Positions 1 to 7,437 of a DNA stretch of 64,000 bases are shown here, piece after piece. The notes below the pieces were generated by a model, which was given only the letters and a program-made list of their open reading frames with translations, searched no databases and was not told the DNA's origin. The stretch is from positions 309,396 to 373,395 of the forward strand of contig JAVJOO010000004.1 in NCBI GenBank assembly GCA_040216735.1. The letters are read 5' to 3'. Positions within the stretch are counted from its first letter, which is position 1. The number at the start of each line of letters is the position of its first letter. Made by a program: the position numbers and the translations under genes. This DNA comes from Alphaproteobacteria bacterium. GTDB taxonomy: Bacteria > Pseudomonadota > Alphaproteobacteria > SHVP01.

Positions 1-10
1 AAGCAGTGCT

Positions 11-325
11 GTGACACCTGTGGTTCGTCCACAGCAAGAACGTGCGGTCACTGCGACGGCTCCATCACCGCAGAATGCGAACGAAGAAGAGGCTCAGGAA
101 GAGCCTAAAGAGGAGCCGCGTCGGAAGTCGGTCGGATCTTCGCTGGCCGATCTCGGCGGTACTCGTTTGTCGATTCTGCAAGATTCGACAACGGAACGGT
201 TTGTTTATCGTGGCTTGAACTCGGTCACCAAGGAAGTCGAGCGTCAGTTTCCGTCAGAGGCGGATCTGGCGCGGTCGGCGTTCCTGCGGGAGATCAAGGG
301 AAGTTTCGTCGACGAACAGACCTGA
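11..325 (+). CDS. FlaG-like small protein, possibly 5'-truncated by the window edge
   Basis: The reading frame is open to the left edge of the window, so the true start may lie outside; the position given is a GTG. The first 45 residues are Glu/Pro/Arg-rich and look disordered. The C-terminal part (about residues 48-95) has the rhythm of FlaG: a short beta strand, an Asp-containing turn, then a T-KEVERQFP-SE segment that resembles the TGEVIRQIP-PEE core of that family. FlaG proteins are small flagellum-associated proteins of poorly defined role, and the gene faces the flgN-like/flgJ/flgI genes, which fits. The match is weak; it could equally be an unrelated alphaproteobacterial flagellar-cluster protein. 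Confidence 0.45.
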   Translation: MTPVVRPQQERAVTATAPSPQNANEEEAQEEPKEEPRRKSVGSSLADLGGTRLSILQDSTTERFVYRGLNSVTKEVERQFPSEADLARSAFLREIKGSFVDEQT

Positions 326-410
326 TCGCGAGCCAATGAACCTGGTAGCCGGCGGGCGCTTGACGAAAGTCAATCGCTCGGTCCGGCTCTCTTTGCCTTT
401 GTTGCGGCGC

Positions 411-851
411 TCAAATAACCTGATTGACGGCGAGGGATACCGGTCGCGAGGTTCGACTTGGCCGCGCCTGGCGGGCATAGCGCGAATAGCCGGCGTCGGG
501 GCGGTCGCGCCGCGCCACCTCGTCGCTAATGTTGCGAACCATCCGCTCGGTGACGACTTTGGCGGCGGCCAAAACCCGCCCATGTTCGTCGAGGGTTTTT
601 CGAAACCGGGTGACGACGGCCTGGAGTTGTCCCATCTCGCGCGGCGCTTCTTTCATTAGGTAGTCGCGGTTGCGTCCAATGATCGTCAGCTCTTCTTCAT
701 AGGCGGCACCCAGTTGCGTCTTCTTGGGAAGCAGGTGCCCAATCTGGTCCGGCCGGCGTTGCTTGAGGAGCGACGTCTCCTGTTCGACGACTTCACCGAG
801 ACGTTCGGTGATATCGATCAGTCCGACAATTCGTTCCGCAGCAACTGCCAT
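411..851 (-). CDS. FlgN-like flagellar protein (putative export chaperone)
   Basis: A 146-residue, almost entirely helical protein with regularly spaced Leu/Ile heptads from about residue 5 to 115, then a basic, probably disordered tail rich in Arg, Ser and Pro. FlgN chaperones have this size and organisation; they hold the hook-filament junction proteins FlgK and FlgL in the cytoplasm before secretion. It is the last gene of the minus-strand flgI-flgJ operon and starts 2 bases after the flgJ stop, so translation is probably coupled. The assignment rests on size, helical pattern and position, because FlgN sequences are poorly conserved. A FliT-type or other flagellar coiled-coil protein is the alternative. 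Confidence 0.6.
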   Translation of the reverse strand: MAVAAERIVGLIDITERLGEVVEQETSLLKQRRPDQIGHLLPKKTQLGAAYEEELTIIGRNRDYLMKEAPREMGQLQAVVTRFRKTLDEHGRVLAAAKVVTERMVRNISDEVARRDRPDAGYSRYARQARPSRTSRPVSLAVNQVI

Positions 852-853
852 CG

Positions 854-1177
854 TTAAACCTCCTGCTGGCGCATAATTTCCCGGTAGACCGAGTCGGCGA
901 TGCCGACGCCGCCTTGGCGGCTAATCGACTTGGCGACCTCTTCGTTCATCATGGAACGAAACATCGTCTCCTCGTTGCCACCGCCGAACGCGCCGGGCTT
1001 CATGCCGGAATACATCGATTGAAGCACCTCGAAGAGAAATACCGATTCAAAAGACTGCGCTGTATTGCGTGCCTGTGCTTCGGCCCTGTCGAACCGTTTC
1101 GCCGCCGTCGCGCTCTGTGCGATCGCCGTGGACTGAAGGTCCAGTAAGGGCGAGGGCATGGCGTTAAGGCGCTCCAT
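854..1177 (-). CDS. flgJ: FlgJ-type rod-binding protein (short form, no muramidase domain)
   Basis: 107 residues that match only the N-terminal rod-binding half of enterobacterial FlgJ: an AQSFESVFLFEVLQSM segment in the middle followed by a helix ending in SISRQGGVGIAD. The C-terminal peptidoglycan hydrolase domain of gammaproteobacterial FlgJ is absent, as is normal in alphaproteobacteria, where a separate enzyme must open the wall for the rod. It acts in the periplasm as a cap or scaffold for rod assembly. Its start codon overlaps the flgI stop codon (TAATG), and the flgN-like gene follows after 2 bases, so the three genes form one translationally coupled operon. Confidence 0.88.
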   Translation of the reverse strand: MERLNAMPSPLLDLQSTAIAQSATAAKRFDRAEAQARNTAQSFESVFLFEVLQSMYSGMKPGAFGGGNEETMFRSMMNEEVAKSISRQGGVGIADSVYREIMRQQEV

Positions 1178-2325
1178 TACATCAACACGATTTCAGCCTG
1201 CAACGCGCCGGCAGTCTTGAGCGCTTGCAGAATGGAGATCATGTCGCGCGGGCTGATTCCGAGCGAGTTCAACCCGTCGACGAGTTCCTGAAGGTTGACC
1301 CCTGATTCGACGACGGCCAGCTTGGAGTTGCTCTCGACGACGTCGATCTGTGTACGCGGAACCACGACGGTATCGCCGGCTTGGGCGAACGGCGCCGGTT
1401 GCGAAACCTGCGGTGTCTCCGTTACCCGAATGGTCAGGTTGCCTTGGGCGATCGCGACGGTATTCACGCGGACGTCGTTGCCCAGCACGATGACCCCCGT
1501 CGTTTCGTCGATCACGACTCGTGCCGGCTGATCGGGTTCGACGCGGAGCTGTTCGATGTCGGCCAGCAGCGCGGTCATATCGTTTGCGTAGGCCGCCGGC
1601 GCCGTTAGCACGATGGTGCCGGGATCGGACATCACTGCGGCTTCAATGCCGAGGAAGGCGTTGATCGCTTCGGCGACGCGCCGGGCCGTCGTTAAATCGG
1701 GGTTCTTTAGGGCCAATCGCATCCGCGCCAGATCGGCCATTTCGAACGGGATTTCTTGTTCGATGATGCCGCCGTTCGGCACGCGCCCCGAGGTGGGGAC
1801 GCCCTTGACGAAGGTCGCAGCGTCGCCTTGGACCGAAAAGCCGCCGACGACCACCGGACCTTGGGCGACGGAGTAGACCTGACCGTCGGCACCGAGCAAT
1901 GGCGTCACCAGGAGTGTTCCGCCCAGCAGGTTTTCGGCATCGCCGAGGGTGCTGACGGTCACGTCGATCCGGCTGCCCTGACGCGAAAACGGTGGCAGGT
2001 TGGCCGAGACCATGACGGCCGCGACATTGTCGGTGTTGAGATCGACGTTGCGAACGTTGACGCCGAGGCGTTCCAGCATCGCCTGCAGGCTTTGACGGGT
2101 GAAGGGCGAGTTCCGCAACGAATCGCCCGTGCCGTTGAGACCCACGACCAAGCCGTAGCCGACCAAAAGGTTGTCGCGCACGCCTTCGATATTGACGATG
2201 TCCTTGATTCGCGATGCGGCGCCTGCTGGCCCGGCGAGGGAGGCGATCAAGACGGCGCCGCCGATTGCCTGGGCGGCGCAGCGCAGAAACTTGGAGAGAC
2301 GATCGGTATGGGGGCGCGGGATCAT
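1177..2325 (-). CDS. flgI: Flagellar P-ring protein FlgI
   Basis: FlgI forms the periplasmic P ring around the flagellar rod. The protein is recognisable by [31 protein letters not shown] just after the signal peptide and by the conserved C-terminal segment [25 protein letters not shown]. From this ATG it has 382 residues, close to the family length, with a hydrophobic signal segment around residues 16-37 ending GPAGAA. An upstream TTG at 2400 would add 25 residues, but it lies upstream of the predicted start of the sigma-54 transcript (promoter at 2365-2380), so the ATG at 2325 is preferred. First gene of the flgI-flgJ-flgN-like operon. Confidence 0.95.
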   Translation of the reverse strand: [382 protein letters not shown]

Positions 2326-2364
2326 TGATTCGGTACCACCGGGAATTCTTCCTGGCTCTTCTAG

Positions 2365-2380
2365 TGCGAAGGCCGTGCCA
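2365..2380 (-). promoter_or_regulatory. Sigma-54 (-24/-12) promoter of the flgI operon
   Basis: Read on the minus strand the site is TGGCACGGCCTTCGCA. It has the full TGGCACG -24 element, exactly ten bases between the invariant GG and GC, and TCGC against the TTGC consensus at -12. Transcription would begin near 2354, about 30 bases before the flgI ATG. In Caulobacter, hook-basal-body genes are sigma-54 dependent and controlled by FlbD with FliX; a fliX gene lies divergently next door. Confidence 0.75.
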
Positions 2381-2454
2381 CGCCAATGTAGGCTTAACAA
2401 ATTGATTTCATTATGTAATTCAAAGGAAGATTACGGCGTAAAGCGGCAAACGCT

Positions 2455-2475
2455 GCCCAGTCGGCCGACCTGGGC
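2455..2475. promoter_or_regulatory. Dyad in the flgI/fliX divergent region (possible operator)
   Basis: GCCCAGTCGG and CCGA-C-CTGGGC form a near-perfect palindrome with a single extra C. It lies about 75-110 bases upstream of the flgI sigma-54 promoter on one side and upstream of fliX on the other. That is a suitable distance for an enhancer-binding protein such as FlbD, but no known FlbD consensus was matched, so the role is an inference. Confidence 0.35.
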
Positions 2476-2517
2476 GGCAAAAGCTGCCGTCTCGTCGGCT
2501 TTTCTTTACGACCTGTT

Positions 2518-2549
2518 AAGCATGGCCTGCGATAGTCGCGGCCATGCTT
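2518..2549 (+). promoter_or_regulatory. Strong hairpin in the fliX 5' leader
   Basis: AAGCATGGCC and GGCCATGCTT are perfect 10-base inverted repeats. The 12 bases between them add a further GCGA/TCGC pairing around a TAG loop, with one bulged T. No T-run follows, so it is not an ordinary terminator. It ends 20 bases before the fliX ATG, just 5' of a purine-rich AAGGAAG Shine-Dalgarno-like stretch, so it could affect mRNA stability or ribosome access, or be a DNA-level operator. Confidence 0.5.
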
Positions 2550-2569
2550 CAGCAAGGAAGACCCTGTCG

Positions 2570-2998
2570 ATGAAAGTTAACGGGCCCGGTCCGATACAGG
2601 CCAACGCGGTTCGCCGTACCCGTAAAAGCGGTGGCGGCGGCGGCGGTGCGGGCTTTTCCGATCAAATCGCGGCAAACGACGCCGAGCCAGCCGCCGCGGG
2701 ACAAGTGCGCGGTCCGAACTCTTTGACGCCGGTCGATGCATTGATCGCGCTACAGGAAGTTGGAGACGCCCTGACCGGGCGAAAGCGCGCAATGGGTCGC
2801 GGTCGAGAGATGCTGGACCTTCTCGATCAAGTACGTCTCGGTCTTTTGGTTGGCGGAATCCCGAGGGCCAAACTCGGTGCCCTCGTCCAGGCCGTGAAAG
2901 CTGAACGGCTGGTGATTGACGACCCGCGGCTCCAACAGATACTCGACGAAATCGAACTTCGCGCTGCTGTCGAGTTGGCCAAATACGAACGCCTGTAA
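2570..2998 (+). CDS. fliX: Flagellar assembly regulator FliX
   Basis: 142 residues beginning MKVNGPGPI. It has a Gly/Ser-rich variable region up to about residue 45, then a conserved helical half with the family segment RGREMLDLLDQVRLGLL and a C-terminus ending in a helix of the ELAKYERL type. FliX is an alphaproteobacterial trans-acting factor that couples basal-body assembly to sigma-54/FlbD-dependent transcription in Caulobacter. The ATG is chosen because it gives the family N-terminus and follows AAGGAAG; the frame is open further upstream, but that part looks non-coding. It is divergent from flgI, with 244 bases between the two ATGs containing a sigma-54 promoter and two dyads. Confidence 0.85.
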   Translation: MKVNGPGPIQANAVRRTRKSGGGGGGAGFSDQIAANDAEPAAAGQVRGPNSLTPVDALIALQEVGDALTGRKRAMGRGREMLDLLDQVRLGLLVGGIPRAKLGALVQAVKAERLVIDDPRLQQILDEIELRAAVELAKYERL

Positions 2999-3049
2999 CT
3001 GGCAGATTTCCGTCAAATAACAAAGCGTTAGCGCGCCCCCGGGTAGTCC

Positions 3050-3078
3050 TTGTGGGGCGGCGGTCCCGTCCTTATACT
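3050..3078 (+). promoter_or_regulatory. Sigma-70-type promoter of the dksA-like gene
   Basis: TTGTGG (-35) and TATACT (-10) are separated by exactly 17 bases. Transcription would start near 3085, about 50 bases before the ATG. This argues against translation from any codon upstream of 3134. Confidence 0.6.
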
Positions 3079-3133
3079 GCGGCGCCTTTTGGCGAAGTGT
3101 GTCTTTTCGGTATCACTAGGCTTCGGGGAACTG

Positions 3134-4033
3134 ATGGCAAGCAGAACGATCGCACGCAAGGCAGCCTCAAAAGCTAAGGGCAAGGTGGCAAAGAAAAAGC
3201 CCGCCCGTGCCGCCGCGAAAAAGGCCGCGTCTAAACCGAAGCGGACCCTAAAAAAGGCCTCGGCGCGGAAGACTCCAGATCGGAAGAAGTCCTCCGCCAA
3301 GAAGGCGCCAACATCCGCTAAAAAATCTGCGCCCGCCGGGAAGGCAAAGCCCGTGGCGAAAAAACGCGCGGCAGCCAAACCGAAGGCACCGAAGAGTACG
3401 GCCAAATCGACCAAAGCTGCGGCAAAAAGACCGGCGGCGCGACCGAGCGCGTCGAAGGCTGGTAAAGCCGTCGCATCGAGCAAGCCTCGAGCTGGCAAGG
3501 CGAAGCGCGCACCGAGCAAGCAAGACGAAGCCGAGCGCGTCAAAGAGTCCAAGATCGCAGCAGCGGAGCGGGCCCGTCTGGCCGATGAGGAGCGGCGCAA
3601 GAGAGCGCAGTTGCATACTCGCGCCCGGGTTCCAAAAAACTACGAACCCAGCGAAAAAGAACCGTTCATGAATCCCAAGCAATTGGGATATTTCAAGAAC
3701 AAGCTACTCGATTGGCGTGCCGAACTGTTGCGGGAATCGAATCAGACCCTCGCCCATCTTCAGGAGTCGAGCCTGTCGGAACCCGACTTGGCGGACCGTG
3801 CGTCGGCCGAGTCCGATCGTTCGCTCGAACTGCGTACCCGCGACCGCGAACGCAAACTCATCTCGAAGATCGATTCCGCGTTGGGCCGCATCGTCGATGG
3901 GAGCTACGGGTATTGCGAGGAAACCGACGAGCCCATCGGGTTGAAACGCCTTGAGGCGCGGCCGATCGCGACGTTGAGTATCGAGGCGCAAGAACGGCAC
4001 GAGCGCCGCGAACGGGTCTACCGCGACGAGTAG
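3134..4033 (+). CDS. dksA: DksA/TraR-family regulator with histone H1-like Lys/Ala-rich N-terminal tail
   Basis: 299 residues in two parts. Residues 1 to about 135 are nearly all Lys, Ala, Pro, Arg and Ser, with repeated AKKAA and KPK motifs like the C-terminal tail of histone H1. A charged helix (135-170) follows, then a DksA domain from about residue 178: the PFMNPKQLGYFKNKLL start, the ASAESDRSLELRTRDRER coiled coil, and the YCEETDEPIGLKRLEARP segment. Only one of the four zinc-finger cysteines remains (Cys261; the others are Thr, Ser and Ala), as in other alphaproteobacterial DksA proteins. DksA binds the RNA polymerase secondary channel and works with ppGpp. The long basic tail is unusual for DksA and suggests DNA or RNA contact. 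The ATG follows CGGGGAA; an upstream GTG/TTG-type start would precede the promoter's +1. Confidence 0.88.
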   Translation: MASRTIARKAASKAKGKVAKKKPARAAAKKAASKPKRTLKKASARKTPDRKKSSAKKAPTSAKKSAPAGKAKPVAKKRAAAKPKAPKSTAKSTKAAAKRPAARPSASKAGKAVASSKPRAGKAKRAPSKQDEAERVKESKIAAAERARLADEERRKRAQLHTRARVPKNYEPSEKEPFMNPKQLGYFKNKLLDWRAELLRESNQTLAHLQESSLSEPDLADRASAESDRSLELRTRDRERKLISKIDSALGRIVDGSYGYCEETDEPIGLKRLEARPIATLSIEAQERHERRERVYRDE

Positions 4034-4062
4034 TATCGAACGCCCGGACCGAGGAAAAAATG

Positions 4063-4093
4063 AAAAGGCCGGTCCATTCTGGACCGGCCTTTT
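4063..4093. terminator. Bidirectional intrinsic terminator between dksA and flgH
   Basis: AAAAGGCCGGTCC and GGACCGGCCTTTT form a perfect 13-base stem with an ATTCT loop. A-tract and T-tract flank it on either side, so it can terminate both the plus-strand dksA transcript and the minus-strand flgH transcript. It lies 30 bases after the dksA stop and 20 bases beyond the flgH stop. Confidence 0.93.
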
Positions 4094-4113
4094 CTCTGGC
4101 AAGGACGGACTTG

Positions 4114-4878
4114 CTAGAACGGGAACAGAATATCCAGAACCTGCTGACCGTAGCGAGGTTGCTGTACATCCGTTAGTTGCCCGCGTCCGCCGTAGGAAAT
4201 CCGTGCTTCGGCAATCTGGGTGTGTTGGATCTGGTTCGTGGCAGTGATGTCCTCGGGCCGCACGACGCCGGCCACGAGCAATTCGCGCACTTCGAAATTG
4301 ACGCGAACCTCTTGGCGGCCCTGGATCACCAGATTGCCGTTAGGGAGAACCTGGGTGACGATCGCCGCCACCGTGATGCTCAATGCTTCAGAGCGGTCGA
4401 CCTTACCCGCGCCCTTCGACTTGGACGTGCTGCCAAGACTCAGTGCGGTGGCGGGGTTGAAGGCCTCCGGCAATAGCCGCTTCTCAAGCTGGGATTCCAA
4501 ACCAAGAAGATTGGTGACGTCCGAGTCCTCTGTGTTCTCACGGGTTCTTTCGGTTTCGTTGTCGAACGAGGCCTGGTCGTTGATGTTGATGATCACCGTC
4601 AAGATGTCGCCGACGCGCGCGGCGCGCTGATCCTTGAAGAACGCGCGTGCACCTTGCCGCCACAGCGAATTGGACATGAAGTTGTCGGTGGTCGGGTCCG
4701 GCATCGGTAGGCTGACGACGCGGTATCCGGGGGCCTGGGTTGGGTTTTCGATCGGCGTGATCGGCGGCACCGTGCCGATTTGGGCCATGCGGTTGACCGC
4801 ATTGCACGCGCTAAGACTGGTCGCCAACGCTAGGGCCAGCGAAACATTGCGAACGTGCCGAGTAGAGGGAAGGGCCAT
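4114..4878 (-). CDS. flgH: Flagellar L-ring lipoprotein FlgH
   Basis: 254 residues with a lipoprotein signal: a hydrophobic stretch at 11-22 and lipobox LSAC with the lipidated Cys25. Mature FlgH forms the L ring in the outer membrane. Family features include SLWRQGARAFFKDQRAARVGDILTV, the NGNLVIQGRQEVRVN-E-R segment and the C-terminal QVLDILFPF. The central region with ESQLEKRLLPEAFNP is the usual variable part. Last gene of flgF-flgG-flgA-flgH, 20 bases after flgA, ended by the hairpin shared with dksA. Confidence 0.95.
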   Translation of the reverse strand: MALPSTRHVRNVSLALALATSLSACNAVNRMAQIGTVPPITPIENPTQAPGYRVVSLPMPDPTTDNFMSNSLWRQGARAFFKDQRAARVGDILTVIININDQASFDNETERTRENTEDSDVTNLLGLESQLEKRLLPEAFNPATALSLGSTSKSKGAGKVDRSEALSITVAAIVTQVLPNGNLVIQGRQEVRVNFEVRELLVAGVVRPEDITATNQIQHTQIAEARISYGGRGQLTDVQQPRYGQQVLDILFPF

Positions 4879-4898
4879 GGGAATATTCCTTTTCGACG

Positions 4899-5864
4899 CT
4901 AGTTGGTCGCGAGGAGCTGGTTGGCGGAGTTATGCGGGATGCGAATCTCTCCTTCGCCGCTGACGACGCCCTGAACGGTCTTCTTGCTTTTCAAGTTCAG
5001 TATTCTGACGACATCGTTGAGGGCACCGTCCTCCAGCGCTTGACCGTTGGTCTGGAGCAACATGAGACGCGTGTGGACCGAGAGGGTGACGAGGTCGCCC
5101 TTGCGTACCAGCCGCGGCGCCCAAACGTCGCCGACACGGATCGGTGTGTCGGGGCGGATCTGGCGTTTCGCCTCTTGGCCAACGACCTGCTCGATATCGG
5201 TCGCGGTTTGCCGGCGCACGCCGTCGGCACGGATTTCCACCCAGGCGACATCTGACTCCGAGATGATTTCACCCTTAGCAACTCCGCGGATCGTCACTGG
5301 TATTTCCAGGATCGAATGCGCGGTGCCGTCGAGTGAGATTTCCTGGGTCGCGAAGTCCTCGCCGCTGACCCGGAGCAGGGCGGTAAAGCGGCCGCTCGCG
5401 TCGTCATAGGACAGCCGGTCGATCTCTAGATCGAAAAGGCTGTCGGCAGGGAGTGGGACGTTGAGTCCCCGCGTCCGCAACTCGACATCGAACTGGCCCT
5501 TCGCCCCTTGATCTCGCAGCGCCTGACGCAAAACGATGCGCACATCCTCTTCCGACAGGGTTGTCGACGACCGCCGCACGATCACCGCGGTAACGGCGGG
5601 ACCGGGTGTCCACGACAGGCCGTGTTGTTTAGCGAATCGCGCCAGCGTGCCGGGGCGGATCACGGTGCGTTCGCCGGGTTGAGGCGAGGGACCGACCCGC
5701 ACGTTTGCGGCTCCGCCGGCATCCTCGAAGATATCGCCAAGTGTCAAATCCGGTCCCTCGACAACGATTGGCGACCGGAGTTGCGGCGCGGCACCGGCAA
5801 ACAACGGCCAGCCCGCGACCAACGTCGCGCAAACAAAGAGGTAGAGGGAGCGTTTCATGTCCAT
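4899..5864 (-). CDS. flgA: Flagellar P-ring assembly chaperone FlgA
   Basis: FlgA is a periplasmic chaperone needed to assemble the FlgI P ring. The 321-residue protein has a signal peptide (residues 4-25, ending AGAA) and an N-terminal region with two beta-rich repeats. The C-terminal SAF domain begins at EIPVTIRGVAKGEIISESDVAW and contains GQEAKRQIRPDTPIRVGDV and the terminal VQGVVSGEGEIRI. Alphaproteobacterial FlgA proteins have this longer form. There are two possible ATGs two codons apart; the outer one is given. It sits between flgG (27 bases) and flgH (20 bases) in one operon. Confidence 0.93.
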   Translation of the reverse strand: MDMKRSLYLFVCATLVAGWPLFAGAAPQLRSPIVVEGPDLTLGDIFEDAGGAANVRVGPSPQPGERTVIRPGTLARFAKQHGLSWTPGPAVTAVIVRRSSTTLSEEDVRIVLRQALRDQGAKGQFDVELRTRGLNVPLPADSLFDLEIDRLSYDDASGRFTALLRVSGEDFATQEISLDGTAHSILEIPVTIRGVAKGEIISESDVAWVEIRADGVRRQTATDIEQVVGQEAKRQIRPDTPIRVGDVWAPRLVRKGDLVTLSVHTRLMLLQTNGQALEDGALNDVVRILNLKSKKTVQGVVSGEGEIRIPHNSANQLLATN

Positions 5865-5891
5865 GGAGCTATCGCCGGTTCGGGCGCCTCG

Positions 5892-6680
5892 CTATCTGAG
5901 GTTGGTGATCGTCCGCAACATTTCGTCGGACGCGGTGATGACGCGGGAGTTCATTTCGTAGGCGCGCTGGGCTGTGATCAGATTGGTTATTTCCGACACC
6001 GGATTGACGTTGGCGGTTTCGAGAAATCCCTGGAGAACGGTGCCCACGCCGCCGGTTCCGGGGGTGCCCACGGTGGCGGCACCGGACGCCGGGGTCTCGA
6101 GGTACAGGTTGTCGCCAACCGCCTCTAGTCCGGCCTCGTTCGGAAAAGTGACAAGTTCAAGTTGCCCGACGTTGGTAGGGTCGACCTGACCGTCGATCGA
6201 GACCAGGACCTCGCCGGATTGGTTGATGGTGACGCCGACCGAGTCGGCCGGCACCGTCACGCCGGGCGAGACCTGAAACCCGTCCTGGGTCACGATCTCA
6301 CCGGTCGGCGAAAGCTGGAACGAGCCGGCCCGGGAGTAGGTTTCCTGCCCGTCCGGCAGCACCACGCGGAAGTATCCTTTGCCCTGGATTGCCAAGTCAT
6401 AGGTGTTGCCCGTTTGAACGACCGAGCCTTGCTCGGTGATGCGGTAGACCGCGCCGGCATTGACGCCTGTGCCAAGCTGGATACCCGCCGGCACGATCGA
6501 GCCGCCGTCTGTCGATGTCGATCCCACGCGCAGTTGATTTTGGTAGATCAGATCCTGGAACTCCGCCCGCTGACGCTTGAAACCTGTCGTGTTCAAGTTG
6601 GCGATGTTGTTGGAGATCACCTCGACGTTGAGTTGTTGGGCCAGCATGCCTGTGGCAGCGATGCTAAGAGACCTCGTCAT
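5892..6680 (-). CDS. flgG: Flagellar distal rod protein FlgG
   Basis: 262 residues, the standard length. The N-terminus contains the rod/hook signature ATGMLAQQLNVEVISNNIANLNTTGFKR, and the C-terminus ends NPVSEITNLITAQRAYEMNSRVI with a coiled-coil helix to MLRTITNLR. The distal rod is built from FlgG, which crosses the periplasm. A clear Shine-Dalgarno (AGAGGA) precedes the ATG. It follows flgF by 31 bases and precedes flgA. Confidence 0.97.
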   Translation of the reverse strand: MTRSLSIAATGMLAQQLNVEVISNNIANLNTTGFKRQRAEFQDLIYQNQLRVGSTSTDGGSIVPAGIQLGTGVNAGAVYRITEQGSVVQTGNTYDLAIQGKGYFRVVLPDGQETYSRAGSFQLSPTGEIVTQDGFQVSPGVTVPADSVGVTINQSGEVLVSIDGQVDPTNVGQLELVTFPNEAGLEAVGDNLYLETPASGAATVGTPGTGGVGTVLQGFLETANVNPVSEITNLITAQRAYEMNSRVITASDEMLRTITNLR

Positions 6681-6711
6681 GGCGTTATCCTCTGTCTAAC
6701 TCTTGGTTCGG

Positions 6712-7437
6712 TTACGCAGAAACCACTTCGCCCAGCTTTTCGACGGCGCGACGCTGGAGGTCGTGATTGGTTTGAATCATGTTGGCGGTCGAGGTGTAGG
6801 CGCGCACGACGTCCATCATGCGAGTCATCTCAACGATGCCCTGGATATTCGAGCCCTCGAACATGCCTTGGAGAACCTGGGCGTTCTGCGGTTCTTGCGG
6901 TTCCTGCTCGGTGCTGTAGAGGCTGTCGCCGATCTTGAGCATCCGTTGCGCGTCCTCGAAACTGACGAGCTGGAGCCTTGCGATCTCACCGAGTTCGCCG
7001 ATCACCGCACCTTCGGCCGAGAACGTAATGTCGCCGTCGAGAGGGTCGATCACGATCGGGTCGCCGCGCTCGTCTAGAACCGGAAAACCGGATTGGGTGA
7101 CGAGCCTGCCGTCGCCGTCGAGCTGGAAGCGCCCGTTCTGGGTATAGCGGGGGCCATCGGTTGTACCGACGACGAAGAACGCTTCTCCCTTCAGGGCGAC
7201 GTCGAAGGGATTGCCGGTCCGTTGCATCGGACCTTCCTTCGTGTCCCGCCAAATCCCGCGATCCTGCACGTAGGACAGCTTCTTGCGGTCGCTCGTCTTG
7301 ACGAGAAACTCTTCGAAGATCGCACGTTCGCCCTTGAACCCGGCTGAGTTCATGTTCGCGACGTTGTTCGCGATCAAATCGAGTTGGCGGCCCAGCGCGA
7401 TTTGGCGCGACAGGCCAATGTACGAGGTGTTTTCCAT
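6712..7437 (-). CDS. flgF: Flagellar proximal rod protein FlgF
   Basis: 241 residues from the ATG that gives the family start MENTSYIGLSRQIALGRQLD and the LIANNVANMNSAGFKGE rod motif. The C-terminal helix ends GIVEMTRMMDVVRAYTS. FlgF is the proximal rod subunit related to FlgG. A strong GAAGAAGGG ribosome-binding site just upstream decides this start over a longer reading frame that runs through the promoter. First gene of flgF-flgG-flgA-flgH, transcribed from a sigma-54 promoter 80-100 bases upstream. Confidence 0.95.
   Translation of the reverse strand: MENTSYIGLSRQIALGRQLDLIANNVANMNSAGFKGERAIFEEFLVKTSDRKKLSYVQDRGIWRDTKEGPMQRTGNPFDVALKGEAFFVVGTTDGPRYTQNGRFQLDGDGRLVTQSGFPVLDERGDPIVIDPLDGDITFSAEGAVIGELGEIARLQLVSFEDAQRMLKIGDSLYSTEQEPQEPQNAQVLQGMFEGSNIQGIVEMTRMMDVVRAYTSTANMIQTNHDLQRRAVEKLGEVVSA

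Noticed and set aside
2326-2400. Longer FlgI start at a TTG (2400)
   Set aside because: No ribosome site; it lies upstream of the predicted transcript start of the sigma-54 promoter, and the ATG at 2325 gives the usual FlgI length and signal peptide.
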